A DNA stretch of 64,000 nucleotides from Brevibacterium atlanticum (GCF_011617245.1 NZ_CP050152.1:1054001-1118000); one strand, 5' to 3'; numbered from the stretch's first letter, positions 45,180 through 56,781 are shown. Notes: generated by a model from the letters alone, not told the origin. Translations and numbers: made by a program.

Positions 45180-46855
45180 TTCTCTCCTGCCAGCCAGGTG
45201 CCGTAGAAGTCGGGACGGCCGACGGGTTCGGTGGCGAAGCCGTGGACGCGGCGGCGGAAGGCGAAGACCTGCGGCTCTTCGAAGAACGGCAGCACGTAGG
45301 CCCGGTCGACGAGGTAGTCCTGGACCTTCTCGGCGGCGCTCTGGCGCTTCTTCGCATCGGGTTCGGCCGCGAGGGCGTCGAGGAGTTCGTCGACCTTCGG
45401 ATCGACGGAGCCGTCGTCGGCATCGGTGCGGTCGGGGCCGTTGAGGAAGACGTCACGGTTGACCGAGGAGTAGTTCGAGCGCAGGTTGTCGAAGTCGGCG
45501 CGGGCGACCATCGAATGGTATATCTGCACGGTGTCGAGTTCGAGGGCGTCGAGTGTCTGCTTCGACTGGTCTCCGGGGTTGATCGACAGGCGCACGCCGA
45601 CGCGGCGCAGCTGCTGTTGGATGAGGGTCTGGACCTCGTTCGAGCGGGGCTGGGGGAGGGCGATGTTGACGGTCAGCGCCAACGGCCGCCCGTCCTTGAC
45701 GCGATAGCCCGCCGAATTGCGTTCGGTCCAGCCGGCCTTGTCGAGGAGTCGGCCGGCTTCATCGGGGTCGTAGACCCACGAACCCGACTGGTCCTTGTAG
45801 CCCATCGCTCCCTTGGCGAGCAGACCGGTGGCCAGCGGATAGTTCGGGGTGAAGAGCTTGTCGACGATCTCCTGCCGGTCGATGGCGGCGATGAGTGCGC
45901 GGCGGACGTCGATATCGGCCAGCAGATCGTGGCGGAACCGGAAGTTGATGCTGTTGTTGATTCCGTTCGTCGCCTTCGCATAGAGGCGCAGACCCTGTTC
46001 AGTCACGCGGGATTCGTCTGGCGCCTGGACGTCGCGGACGCCGTCGGCCTGGCCGGAGAGCACGGCTCCGATGCGCACCGAGTATTCGTTGTTCGTCAGA
46101 TAGTCGATGCCGTCGAGGTGGGCTCGGCCCTGATGCTTCAGGTGCGGGGGAGCCCAGTCGTAGTCCTCGCGGACCCGGACCGAGAGCTTCGTACCGATGG
46201 TCTCATCCGTGATGTAAAAGGGTCCGCAGGTGTGGATCTGCTTCGCTCCGCCGGGACCGAAGCCCTCGGCATCGAGATCGAGGGTCGAATCGGAGAGCAG
46301 ACCGGCATTCATCGTCGAGGTCGCCTGCGCGAACCCGGGGGAGGGCGCGGAGAAGTGGAAGCGCACACGGCGGTCATCGAGGACTTCGCTGCGCTCATAG
46401 TTCGAGATCTGCTCGGACACCGGCAGGGTGCGCGATTCGTCGCCCTTGCCGAACAGGTCGAAGTTCTTCGCGACATTCTCCGGGGTCAGCGGGGTCCCGT
46501 CGGAGTAGGTGACTCCACGACGGAGTGTGAACGTGTAGCTCGTGGCATCGGCGTTGGTCTCAGGCAGCTCGATCGCCAACCACGGATGCAGCTCGAGGGT
46601 CTTCGGGTCCTGCCACAGCAGACGTGCGGAGATGTTGTTCATGATCCCGCCGTTGGGGTAGAAGCCGACCGACGGCGGGTAGAGCAGAGTCCAGGTCTGC
46701 GGTTCGAAGTACGTGAGCACTCCACCCTGTTCCGGTCTGCCGTCGGCCAGGGGCGAGGTGTCCGTGGGAGTGCAGGCGCTGAAGAGAGCGATCGATCCGA
46801 TCCCGAGTCCGAGGCCGAGCATGCCACGGCGAGTCGTGGTCGTATGGTTCAACAA
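45176..46855 (-). CDS. ABC transporter substrate-binding lipoprotein, peptide/nickel type
   Basis: This is the extracellular solute receptor of the importer, 559 residues, family SBP_bac_5. The N-terminus TTTTRRGMLGLGLGIGSIALFSACTP has a twin-Arg-like pair and a lipobox (FSAC), so it is probably exported and lipid-anchored. Core segments are EPQTWTLLYPPSVG, LWQDPKTLELHPWLA, YTFTLRRGVTYSDGTPLTPENV and DVRRALIAAIDRQEIV. The start is TTG 46855 with GGAG 6 bases upstream. It is the first gene of the six-gene operon. The ligand is unknown. Confidence 0.9.
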   Translation of the reverse strand: MLNHTTTTRRGMLGLGLGIGSIALFSACTPTDTSPLADGRPEQGGVLTYFEPQTWTLLYPPSVGFYPNGGIMNNISARLLWQDPKTLELHPWLAIELPETNADATSYTFTLRRGVTYSDGTPLTPENVAKNFDLFGKGDESRTLPVSEQISNYERSEVLDDRRVRFHFSAPSPGFAQATSTMNAGLLSDSTLDLDAEGFGPGGAKQIHTCGPFYITDETIGTKLSVRVREDYDWAPPHLKHQGRAHLDGIDYLTNNEYSVRIGAVLSGQADGVRDVQAPDESRVTEQGLRLYAKATNGINNSINFRFRHDLLADIDVRRALIAAIDRQEIVDKLFTPNYPLATGLLAKGAMGYKDQSGSWVYDPDEAGRLLDKAGWTERNSAGYRVKDGRPLALTVNIALPQPRSNEVQTLIQQQLRRVGVRLSINPGDQSKQTLDALELDTVQIYHSMVARADFDNLRSNYSSVNRDVFLNGPDRTDADDGSVDPKVDELLDALAAEPDAKKRQSAAEKVQDYLVDRAYVLPFFEEPQVFAFRRRVHGFATEPVGRPDFYGTWLAGEK

Positions 46856-46931
46856 TCTGCTCCGTTCGTGCGCATGAGTCGAGTTAAGCCGATCGGTGCG
46901 GTGAGCGTCAATTCCGGCTTAACATTGAGAC

Positions 46932-47597
46932 ATGTCCCTGGCTGCCGATTTCGACCATCTTGTCGTCGCCGTACCGAATCTTGCCGATTCTGTTGAGCAA
47001 TGTCACAACGTGCTGGGAGTGCGACCTATTCCCGGCGGCGCTCATCCCGGGCTCGGGACGGCCAATGCGCTGCTCGGACTCGAAGTCGCAGCGCTCGGTC
47101 CCGGTGCTCGCACCTATCTCGAGATCCTCGGCCCCGATCCCGACCAGGATCCGGCGCTCGCCGCCGCGCGACTGAGCGGCATCACCGCACCGACAGTGCA
47201 GCGGTGGGCGATCCGCCCCCGCGATTTCGACGGACTCGTCACGCAGGCCGCACGGACACTCGGGTCCGAGTGCGGCACCCGGGTCGACCTCGGCGAGGTT
47301 CATGACATGACCAGGCGGACACCCGACGGAGGCCTGCTCGAATGGAGGCTGACCAGGCGGACTCCGCTCGCCCTCGGCGGGATCCAACCGTTCCTCATCG
47401 ACTGGAAGGATTCGCCGCACCCGGCAGAGCAGGACATGCCGAGCGTCGAGCTCGAACGACTGTGGGCCGAAACCCCGGAGGTCGACAGGACTCGCAGTGT
47501 TCTGCGATTCTTGGACGCTACCCTCGAAGTCGAGGCAGGGGACACCGAATCCCTGCACGCCACACTGAAAGGTCCGGGTGGATCATGGACGCTCTGA
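46932..47597 (+). CDS. Glyoxalase-like (VOC superfamily) protein 1
   Basis: The 221-residue product resembles the glyoxalase-like domain group of the VOC fold. FDHLVVAVPNLADSVEQ is the first strand with a metal-type His, [14 protein letters not shown] and [14 protein letters not shown] follow, and LLEWRLTRRTPLALGGIQPFLIDW lies in the second half. It is followed by a close paralogue, with which it overlaps by 13 bases. It is divergent from the ABC importer operon (76 bases apart). Reaction unknown. Confidence 0.82.
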   Translation: MSLAADFDHLVVAVPNLADSVEQCHNVLGVRPIPGGAHPGLGTANALLGLEVAALGPGARTYLEILGPDPDQDPALAAARLSGITAPTVQRWAIRPRDFDGLVTQAARTLGSECGTRVDLGEVHDMTRRTPDGGLLEWRLTRRTPLALGGIQPFLIDWKDSPHPAEQDMPSVELERLWAETPEVDRTRSVLRFLDATLEVEAGDTESLHATLKGPGGSWTL

Positions 47598-48250
47598 ACA
47601 TTCCCGCCGAACTCGACCATCTCATCATCACCGTGCCCGACCTCGAGGAGGGAATCGCCGCCGTCGAAGCCGCCACCGGCGTCCGCGCCGTCCCCGGCGG
47701 TCGCCACCCCGGCATGGGGACTGCGAATGCGCTGCTCGGATTGGCGCCTGCCGGCTGGGCCGACGGTGCGCACACCTATCTCGAGATCCTCGGTCCTGAT
47801 CCGCAGCAGGAAGCGCCGGCTGATGGGACGCTGCCGCTCGACGCCCACCTCGCCGAGGGTCCGACGATGCAGACCTGGGCCATCCACCCGGCGGCGTTCC
47901 TCGTGAAGATTGCGGCCGCGAACACCGCCGGCATCGACTTCGGCGAGGTCCGGGACATGTCCCGGGAGACTGCCGAGGGGGAGCTGCTCGAATGGCGGCT
48001 GACCTCCCGTTCCCCGCTGCCGCACGAGGGTGCGCAGCCGTTCCTCATCGACTGGGGAGAATCGACGCACCCCGCCGAGGCGGCCCTGCCCACCCTCGAG
48101 CTGCTCGAATTCCGGGTGGAATCCCCGCAGCCCGACGCGGCGTCGGAAGTGCTCGAGGTGCTCGGCGCCGGCGACACTGAGGTCGTCGCAGGCGGCGAAT
48201 GCCGGCTGCGGGCGAAGCTGCGAGGGCCCGGAGGTCTCCTCGAGTTCTGA
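47585..48250 (+). CDS. Glyoxalase-like (VOC superfamily) protein 2
   Basis: This tandem paralogue of the preceding gene has the same length (221 residues) and the same motif order: [52 protein letters not shown], and [16 protein letters not shown]. The two have diverged over much of their length, so the duplication is not very recent. ATG 47585 lies within the end of the first gene. They could form a heterodimer. Confidence 0.82.
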   Translation: MDALNIPAELDHLIITVPDLEEGIAAVEAATGVRAVPGGRHPGMGTANALLGLAPAGWADGAHTYLEILGPDPQQEAPADGTLPLDAHLAEGPTMQTWAIHPAAFLVKIAAANTAGIDFGEVRDMSRETAEGELLEWRLTSRSPLPHEGAQPFLIDWGESTHPAEAALPTLELLEFRVESPQPDAASEVLEVLGAGDTEVVAGGECRLRAKLRGPGGLLEF

Positions 48251-48272
48251 CAATGCGGCTAGACTCGCAGAC

Positions 48273-49043
48273 GTGGTCACTCATCTCCGTCTTCGCTCCC
48301 GTCTCGTCCCCACGATCGCTGCGGCGGCCCTGCTGCTCGGGCTGAGCGCCTGCGCACCCGCCGGCGATGAGGAGACCCGGCCGACGCCGCATGCGGCGGA
48401 GACGATCGGCGACGGCTCCACGGCCCCCACCTCGTCGGACGAGCCGACGGAAACGCCCTCATCGACGGAGACCTCGAACGTCGACGATGCGGGAGCCGCT
48501 GGGGTGAGCGAAGACGACATCGATATGCACGGCAGCGGCAGATGGGATCGGCCGAAGGAGGAGACCGGGCCCAACCGCGACGAGGGGAAGACGTTCAAGG
48601 TTGCCCTGCGGGTCGAAGACAATCTGCCCATCGACGTCGACCAGGCCGGGGACTTCATCATCAGCACCCTGCAGGACGAACGCGGCTGGCAGGACCTCGA
48701 TGACGTGTCGATCGAACTCGTCGACGAGGGCCAGGATGCGATGATCTCGATCGCCAGCCCCGACACCGTCGACGAGATGTGCCTGCCCCTGCGGACCCTG
48801 GGCAAACTGTCCTGCCGCAACGGGAACAACGTCATCCTCAATGCCAAACGCTGGGTCTCGGCGACCGATGAGTTCGACGACATCGTCCAGTACCGGCAGT
48901 ACCTCATCAATCACGAGGTCGGCCACGCGCTCGGCCACGGCCACGAATCCTGCCCCGGTCAGGGCAAGACCGCACCGCTCATGCAGCAGCAGACGAAGGG
49001 CCTGCAGGGCTGCAGACCCAACGGCTGGCCCTCGAAGGGCTAG
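48273..49043 (+). CDS. DUF3152 lipoprotein with metzincin-like zinc motif
   Basis: This probable secreted lipoprotein of 256 residues has the signal [19 protein letters not shown] with lipobox LSAC, then a disordered Ser/Thr/Glu-rich stretch to about residue 90. The DUF3152 domain follows. [15 protein letters not shown] contains HExxHxxGxxH, the zinc-binding pattern of metzincin peptidases, and a Met lies about 13 residues later (LMQQQ). The start is GTG 48273, with TAGACT ending 7 bases earlier and no Shine-Dalgarno, hence a likely leaderless message. Substrate and activity are unknown. Confidence 0.85.
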   Translation: MVTHLRLRSRLVPTIAAAALLLGLSACAPAGDEETRPTPHAAETIGDGSTAPTSSDEPTETPSSTETSNVDDAGAAGVSEDDIDMHGSGRWDRPKEETGPNRDEGKTFKVALRVEDNLPIDVDQAGDFIISTLQDERGWQDLDDVSIELVDEGQDAMISIASPDTVDEMCLPLRTLGKLSCRNGNNVILNAKRWVSATDEFDDIVQYRQYLINHEVGHALGHGHESCPGQGKTAPLMQQQTKGLQGCRPNGWPSKG

Positions 49044-49065
49044 GCACTCGTCAATTCGGGCGACC

Positions 49066-50379
49066 TCAGTCGTCAAGCGGGTCGTACGGGGTCTGTCGGA
49101 CCAGCGCTGTGCCGCTCGGGTCATCCTTCCCGCCGTGGAAGACCACCGCGGTCGTATCCGGAGCATCGCCGTAGACGACCGGTCCGCCTTCCTTCGCGGG
49201 CTTGCCGATCACCGGCAGGTCGGGATCGGTTGTTGCCGGTCCGCCGCTGACGACGACCGCAGGGCCACCGGGCAGGCCGTCGGGAACGGGCGCAGCGAAG
49301 TCGTCGTAGAGATCGAGGTGAGTCTCTCGACCGATGCCGTCCTGCGCCGGGCCGGAAGCGACGGGGTCGGCTCCAGGCGACACGATGATGAGGTAGGAAC
49401 GTTCTCCGCGAGGATTCGGAGGATACTCGCCATCGTAGGTCTCGACATGATGAGTGAGAGCCGAGACGACGAATCCGCGGCCCGAGTCGAAATCCACGGG
49501 TTTCGGCTCGAGGAGTTCGACGAGGGCTTCGTCGAGCATTCCCGAGGAATTATCACTCTCAGGTGTCAGCGGGAGCGAATTCAGCAGCTTCTTGGCCTTG
49601 TCGTCCGTCCATGAGCCGGCCAGGAGCCTGTCGGTCAGCGCGGGTGATGTGTACGCCTTTCCGTACTTGGTCTCGACGCTGAAGGCGTTGACGCCGTCGG
49701 CGATGTCATCGGCATCGACCCGGACCACGCCATCGTGCTGTTCGAGGGCCTTCCCGCCGATGGGAGTGACGCCACCGGCCTCGGATTCATCGTCGACGAG
49801 GTAGTACCGGCCTCCGTCGTCACCGCTGAAGCCGTCGACGGAATCGACATCCAAGGGAATGATCGCGTTGTCGAACGAACCCTGCGGCGTCTCGGATGAG
49901 AAGTACCCCATATTGTCGTCCCACCCGCTGTTGGTGTGCTTGCGCACCGTGAGGAGGTCGAGCACGTCATCGTCACCGTCGGCATATGCGGCGAAATAGG
50001 CGATGTCAGCGTCTCCGTCCGCCCCGTCGGCTCCGTGCCCGGCCCACAGCAGGTAGTAGGTGATGTCGTCTGCGCGGGGCAGCCGTTGGGCAGCGTCTCG
50101 GATGAACCCGGCGTCGCCGGCCAGGCTGCCATGCGGCGTCCAGCCGATTCGCCCGTACTCGACATTGTCAGGAAGCGCGCCCTGGACCGCCGGATCGTCT
50201 GGGCGGAGGAGCTGGGGGATCGCAATTGCCGCTGCGCCGAGAACGGCGATCACGGCGCCGACCGCCCACGGCCAGCGTCGCCGTCGCCTCGGCAATTCCT
50301 GCGCGGCGTCATCATCACGCGTACTCGGCTCCGATGCGGTGCTCAAGTCCTCTTCCGGCTGCTCGCCTTCGGCCCCCAT
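49066..50379 (-). CDS. Membrane-anchored protein of unknown function
   Basis: A 437-residue protein with an acidic N-terminus, an Arg-rich stretch (RRRRRWPWAVG) and one membrane helix at about residues 37-58, so the remainder (about 375 residues) probably lies outside. That part is rich in Asp and Gly, with repeated acidic turns such as DADIAYFAAYADGDDDVLDLL. I recognise no family or catalytic motif. ATG 50379 is the first start of the frame. It converges with the DUF3152 gene (22 bases). Confidence 0.7.
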   Translation of the reverse strand: MGAEGEQPEEDLSTASEPSTRDDDAAQELPRRRRRWPWAVGAVIAVLGAAAIAIPQLLRPDDPAVQGALPDNVEYGRIGWTPHGSLAGDAGFIRDAAQRLPRADDITYYLLWAGHGADGADGDADIAYFAAYADGDDDVLDLLTVRKHTNSGWDDNMGYFSSETPQGSFDNAIIPLDVDSVDGFSGDDGGRYYLVDDESEAGGVTPIGGKALEQHDGVVRVDADDIADGVNAFSVETKYGKAYTSPALTDRLLAGSWTDDKAKKLLNSLPLTPESDNSSGMLDEALVELLEPKPVDFDSGRGFVVSALTHHVETYDGEYPPNPRGERSYLIIVSPGADPVASGPAQDGIGRETHLDLYDDFAAPVPDGLPGGPAVVVSGGPATTDPDLPVIGKPAKEGGPVVYGDAPDTTAVVFHGGKDDPSGTALVRQTPYDPLDD

Positions 50380-50456
50380 CGGCCAACCCCTCCCAGTGGA
50401 ATCTGGTTCGATTCTAGTCCGCAGGCAGCCGTCACATCAGTCCCCGGCAGAGACAA

Positions 50457-50484
50457 CGCAGGCCCCGCGATTGCGGGGCCTGCG
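50457..50484 (-). terminator. Terminator-like hairpin after the tetR-MFS operon
   Basis: CGCAGGCCCCGC and GCGGGGCCTGCG form a 12-bp perfect stem with a 4-base loop, 45 bases past the stop of the minus-strand MFS gene. TTG-rich sequence follows. Confidence 0.7.
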
Positions 50485-50528
50485 AATGGTGTTGCTCGGA
50501 AGCGCGGATCGGTGCTTGAGCGAACCGA

Positions 50529-52277
50529 TCAGTGCCTCGGTGAGCGGCGCTTCAGGGAGTATTCTCCGGCTCCCTGCGTCGCCTCCTCGTATTCGACCTC
50601 ATCGCTGACCGAGCTCGTGCCCGAAGGGGTGAGCGAACCCGGCTGTTCGACGATCGCGATGCTGTCGGTGGCGACGACCTCACGGTTGTGGTCTGCCGGG
50701 GCGCCGGCATCGACCTTCGTCGCCAGAGCCTTCTCACGCACGAACATCAGGATGATCGCCGCGATGATTCCCAGCGGGCAGACCCACAGGAAGATCGGCA
50801 CAAGCGCATCGCTGTAGGCGTTGACGATGATCGAGTGGATCGGATCCGGCAGCGACTTGACCACCTCGGGGGTGAGTGAATTCGACCCCGTGCCCTTCAT
50901 CGCCTGAGCGCCCTGGGGACCCAGCGACTTGATGCCGTCTTCGAGGTTGGACGCCAGCCGCGAGGTGAAGAGCGAACCGATCAGCGACATGCCCAGCGTG
51001 CCGCCGATCTGGCGGAAGAAGTTGTTCGAGGCCGTCGCCGTGCCGACCATCGCCACCGGGAAGGAGTTCTGGACGATGAGCACGAGCATCTGCATCGACA
51101 GACCCAGACCGAGGCCGAGCACGCACAGGCAGCCGATGACGACGAGCACGTTCTGATCGGCCGTGACGAAGGTGCCCATGAGGAAGAGGGCGACACCGAC
51201 GATCGCGCTGCCGAGCACCGGGTACCACTTGTAGCGTCCCGTCTTCGAGACGACGAAGCCGATGATCACGGAGCTCGGGAGCATCACCGCCATCATGGGC
51301 ACCATGAGCAGTCCGGCCTTCGTCGCCTCGATGCCGTGGGCCATCTGCAGGAACGTGGGCATGTAGGACAGGACGCCGAACATGCCGATGGCGATGCACA
51401 TGCCCGCGATCGTGCAGAGGACGAAGTTCTTGTCCTTGAAGACGAACATCGGAATGACGGGTTCGGCCACGGCCTGCTCGACGAAGACGAAGACGACGGC
51501 GCTGATGAACGCGATGGCGATGAGACCGATGATGATCGGGTCGTCCCAGTCGTACTGGTGCCCGCCCCACGAGGTGGTGAGGATGAGCGCCGAGGTGAAT
51601 TCGGCGATGAGGATCATGCCGGCGACGTCGACATGGCGTTTGACCGACCGGTCCGACTTCGGAACCTTGAGGAAGATGATGGCGGCGATGAGTGCGAGAA
51701 CACCGAAGGGCAGGTTGAGCGCGAACGTCCAGCGCCAGCCCGGACCCTCGGTGATCCAGCCGCCGATCAGCGGTCCCGCCACCGAGGTGACTGCGAAGTT
51801 CGCCCCCATGATGCCCATGTACGGGCCGCGTTTGCGGGCAGGCACGACCGCGGCGATGAGCGCCTGCGAGAGGATGATGAGGCCGCCGCCGCCGAGTCCC
51901 TGAATGACGCGGGCGGTGATGAGGACGGCCATGTTGTGGGCGAGGAATCCGACGATCGATCCGAGGATGAACATGCAGATGGCGAAGATGAAGATCTTCT
52001 TGCGGTTGAACGAGTCTCCCAGTTTGCCGTAGATCGGCATCATGATCGTCGACGCCAGCATGAATGCCGTCGAGACCCAGAGCATCTGGTCGACGCCGTC
52101 GAGGTCGCCGACGATGGTCGGCAAAGCGGTGGCCAGCATGGTCTGGTTGAGCGAGAACATGAACATTGCCAGCATCAGGCCGACGAAGAGCAGGATCACC
52201 GAGGATGTCTCGATCTCGGACTCCTCCTCAGCGCCGTGCTGCTTGGCGGCAGCGGGCTCGGTGGCGGTGGTGGTCAT
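50529..52277 (-). CDS. DHA2-type (14-helix) multidrug efflux MFS transporter
   Basis: A 582-residue drug/H+ antiporter of the EmrB/QacA group. LATALPTIVGDLDG is the family's motif D1 region. YGKLGDSFNRKKIF is motif A and ARVIQGLGGGGLIILSQALIAA is motif B. VAGPLIGGWITEGPGWRWTFALNLPFG contains motif C. About 14 hydrophobic segments are visible, then a polar C-terminal tail of about 70 residues. It is translated with tetR through an ATGA overlap. Substrates are unknown; regulation by the adjacent TetR is likely. Confidence 0.93.
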   Translation of the reverse strand: MTTTATEPAAAKQHGAEEESEIETSSVILLFVGLMLAMFMFSLNQTMLATALPTIVGDLDGVDQMLWVSTAFMLASTIMMPIYGKLGDSFNRKKIFIFAICMFILGSIVGFLAHNMAVLITARVIQGLGGGGLIILSQALIAAVVPARKRGPYMGIMGANFAVTSVAGPLIGGWITEGPGWRWTFALNLPFGVLALIAAIIFLKVPKSDRSVKRHVDVAGMILIAEFTSALILTTSWGGHQYDWDDPIIIGLIAIAFISAVVFVFVEQAVAEPVIPMFVFKDKNFVLCTIAGMCIAIGMFGVLSYMPTFLQMAHGIEATKAGLLMVPMMAVMLPSSVIIGFVVSKTGRYKWYPVLGSAIVGVALFLMGTFVTADQNVLVVIGCLCVLGLGLGLSMQMLVLIVQNSFPVAMVGTATASNNFFRQIGGTLGMSLIGSLFTSRLASNLEDGIKSLGPQGAQAMKGTGSNSLTPEVVKSLPDPIHSIIVNAYSDALVPIFLWVCPLGIIAAIILMFVREKALATKVDAGAPADHNREVVATDSIAIVEQPGSLTPSGTSSVSDEVEYEEATQGAGEYSLKRRSPRH

Positions 52278-52924
52278 TTCAGCCTTTCTAAGAGGGTCAG
52301 GAACAGCTCGACGGAGGAGGTGAACGCCTGGTCCACCCGCTCGTCGTCCAATTCGTGTTCGGTGTCGAATCTCGCCGAGGCGAAAGCATGCTCGATCGGG
52401 ATGCTGCACAACTGCGCGAGCATCCGGGTGGCTCGTGCCGCAGTCTCGTCATCGGAGAATTCGGTTCCCCGACGTTCGACCCGCCGGCGGATTCCGGTGA
52501 TGATCTGCTCGGAGAAATGCCGCTTCGTCTCCATGCTGAGCATGCCGAGCTGCGGATGCCGAGCCTGGATCGCACGCAGCTTCTGCTTGTTCGCCGAGCG
52601 CGGCAGCAGGAACTCGAAGGCGGCGCGGATGGTGAAGGCGAGATCCTCCACCAGACGCTCGCGCCTGGGCTCGAAGTCCTCGATGAACGACTGCAGTTCG
52701 ACGGCGACGTCATCGGAGATCGTCAGCCCGACGATCGCCATCTCCTTGGTGGGGAAATAGTTGAAGAACGTGCGGGTCGAGACCTCCGCGGCTTCCGCGA
52801 TCCGGGCCACGGTCACCTCGTCGAGCCCATGATCGAAGACGAGATCGACGGCCGCGGCGTGGATGGACGCGCGGCGCTCACGAGTCTGACGCTCGCGCAG
52901 GGATTCGGTCGGTTCGAAAGTCAC
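52274..52924 (-). CDS. TetR-family transcriptional regulator
   Basis: The 216-residue repressor has an N-terminal HTH (HAAAVDLVFDHGLDEVTVARIAEAAEVSTRTFFNYF, in parts) and a helical ligand domain. GTG 52924 is preferred over the longer frame (53005). The 27 extra residues would be encoded by the promoter itself, and CATAAT ends 6 bases before this GTG. It probably controls itself and the efflux gene through the TGCAAATTTGCA palindrome in its promoter. Confidence 0.88.
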   Translation of the reverse strand: MTFEPTESLRERQTRERRASIHAAAVDLVFDHGLDEVTVARIAEAAEVSTRTFFNYFPTKEMAIVGLTISDDVAVELQSFIEDFEPRRERLVEDLAFTIRAAFEFLLPRSANKQKLRAIQARHPQLGMLSMETKRHFSEQIITGIRRRVERRGTEFSDDETAARATRMLAQLCSIPIEHAFASARFDTEHELDDERVDQAFTSSVELFLTLLERLK

Positions 52925-52930
52925 CTGAAA

Positions 52931-52959
52931 ATTATGCACCTCTTGCAAATTTGCATCAA
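52931..52959 (-). promoter_or_regulatory. tetR-MFS promoter with embedded operator
   Basis: On the minus strand TTGATG (52954-52959) and CATAAT (52931-52936) are 17 bases apart. The perfect palindrome TGCAAATTTGCA (52944-52955) lies in the spacer and overlaps the -35, where a bound TetR would block polymerase. Transcription would start at or next to GTG 52924. Confidence 0.65.
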
Positions 52960-53060
52960 GTGCAGAACTGCATTCGATGCATTTATCGGCGGTGATGTTG
53001 TTCACATGTCATCGTCGGACGTCTTCTGGGTGGGAATATCCGTGCCACTCCTCCTGTTGA

Positions 53061-53079
53061 TTGAGTCGTATACGCTCAA
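53061..53079. promoter_or_regulatory. HAIR-like inverted repeat upstream of the ClpC-type gene
   Basis: TTGAGT-N7-GCTCAA resembles the HspR-binding HAIR pattern (CTTGAGT-N7-ACTCAAG), matching 11 of 14 half-site bases. It covers a possible -10 (TATACG) 22 bases before the start codon. Heat-shock repression by HspR is inferred; no hspR is in the window. Confidence 0.5.
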
Positions 53080-53100
53080 CTTTGAAAGAGGAGGTCAGCT

Positions 53101-55650
<2,550 letters not shown>

Positions 55651-55685
55651 TCGCCGAGGTGGCCGTGCACCGGCCGTCGACGCGA

Positions 55686-55727
55686 AGAGCCCGGGGCGAA
55701 GGATTCCGATCCTTCGCCCCGGGCTCT
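55686..55727 (+). terminator. Terminator of the ClpC-type gene
   Basis: A 19-bp perfect stem (AGAGCCCGGGGCGAAGGAT and complement) with loop TCCG is followed by CTCATATTCAT. It lies between two convergent genes and could serve both strands. Confidence 0.8.
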
Positions 55728-55761
55728 CTCATATTCATGACTCCGGCGTCGTTCGGCTGGC

Positions 55762-56580
55762 TCAGTCGGTGACGCGCGCTTCGTTTGCCGGCTGTGGCTC
55801 GTTCGCGCCCAGAACGCGGTTGAGCACGAGCCTCTCACAGAGCGTCCATGTGGTCGTCGTCGCCAGGTAGAGCGCGGCGGCCAAGGGCACGAAGAGAGCG
55901 AAGATCGCGGTGAGGAAGGGCATGAAGCTCAGCGTCTTCATCACTCCCGAGAGGTCGGGCATCGCCGGTGCGTCCGAGGCTGACCGTGTTGCGGTTGGGC
56001 TCGCGGCCGGAGTCTCGGGCACGGCCGGGGTGAGCAGGTGGCGGGAGAATCCGGCGACGACGGCGATGAGCACGACGAGGACGAGGTAGACGGTGATCGC
56101 GGTCCCGGTCAGGTCTCCGGCGCCGAGCAGTGTGAGAAAGCTCGTGTTCAGGGGCAGTCCGAAGAGCATGTGTCCGAGCAGCTCGTTGGTGTGACCGCTG
56201 ATCGTCGAGTGGATGAACAGACCGTAGACGGCCATGAGCACGGGTGTCTGCGCGAGCACCGGCAGGCAGCCGGCGAAGGGGGAGGCGTTCTCCTCCTTGT
56301 ACAGGGCCATGAGCTTCTGCTGCATGAGTTCGGGCTGCTTCTTGTACTTCGTCTGCAGCGCGCTGATCTTCGAGGCGAGCCGGCGACGGGTGATGCCGGC
56401 CTTGACCTGGGAGACTCCGACGGGAATAAGCACGGCCCGGACGAGGACGGTGAGCACGATGACGGCCAGGGCCGCGCTGAAGCCGCCGGTCAGGGGTTCG
56501 AGGAATGAGCTGATCGTCGTCACCACCGCATAGGCTGGTTCGACGAGCAGACGGATGGGCAGGAATTCGTAGATGTTCAT
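55762..56580 (-). CDS. YidC/Oxa1-family membrane protein insertase (second type)
   Basis: This insertase places small membrane proteins in the bilayer. The 272-residue product has about five membrane segments: the first at residues 10-40, then VRAVLIPVGVSQVKAGI with the conserved Arg-like charge of the groove. The cytoplasmic hairpin ISALQTKYKKQPELMQQKLMALYKEE and NASPFAGCLPVLAQTPVL follow. It is shorter than the main YidC and lies away from rpmH-rnpA-jag, so it is an additional copy. ATG 56580 follows GAAGGA. It lies 201 bases after a small membrane protein gene in which I see no other gene. Confidence 0.88.
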   Translation of the reverse strand: MNIYEFLPIRLLVEPAYAVVTTISSFLEPLTGGFSAALAVIVLTVLVRAVLIPVGVSQVKAGITRRRLASKISALQTKYKKQPELMQQKLMALYKEENASPFAGCLPVLAQTPVLMAVYGLFIHSTISGHTNELLGHMLFGLPLNTSFLTLLGAGDLTGTAITVYLVLVVLIAVVAGFSRHLLTPAVPETPAASPTATRSASDAPAMPDLSGVMKTLSFMPFLTAIFALFVPLAAALYLATTTTWTLCERLVLNRVLGANEPQPANEARVTD

Positions 56581-56781
56581 GGGGGTCCTTCGCAGAGGTG
56601 GTGTGCCTGGCCCGCATAGGGGCAATACGGCACAGAGGTCGATGGGGGATTGCGATCATCGACATGACTGCGACGTCGGGATTCACAGGGCACTATGACA
56701 GTGCGGAGGACCGTGGAGCCTGGCGGGTCGGAGGACCCGTGGAGGCAGAGGTGCGCCGAGGAGGCGCGGGGAGACGTCGCT

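Noticed and set aside
56581..56781. Riboswitch or small RNA between the YidC copy and the small membrane protein
   Set aside because: Some repeated GGTCCTCCG words, but no conserved riboswitch pattern or long stem was found.
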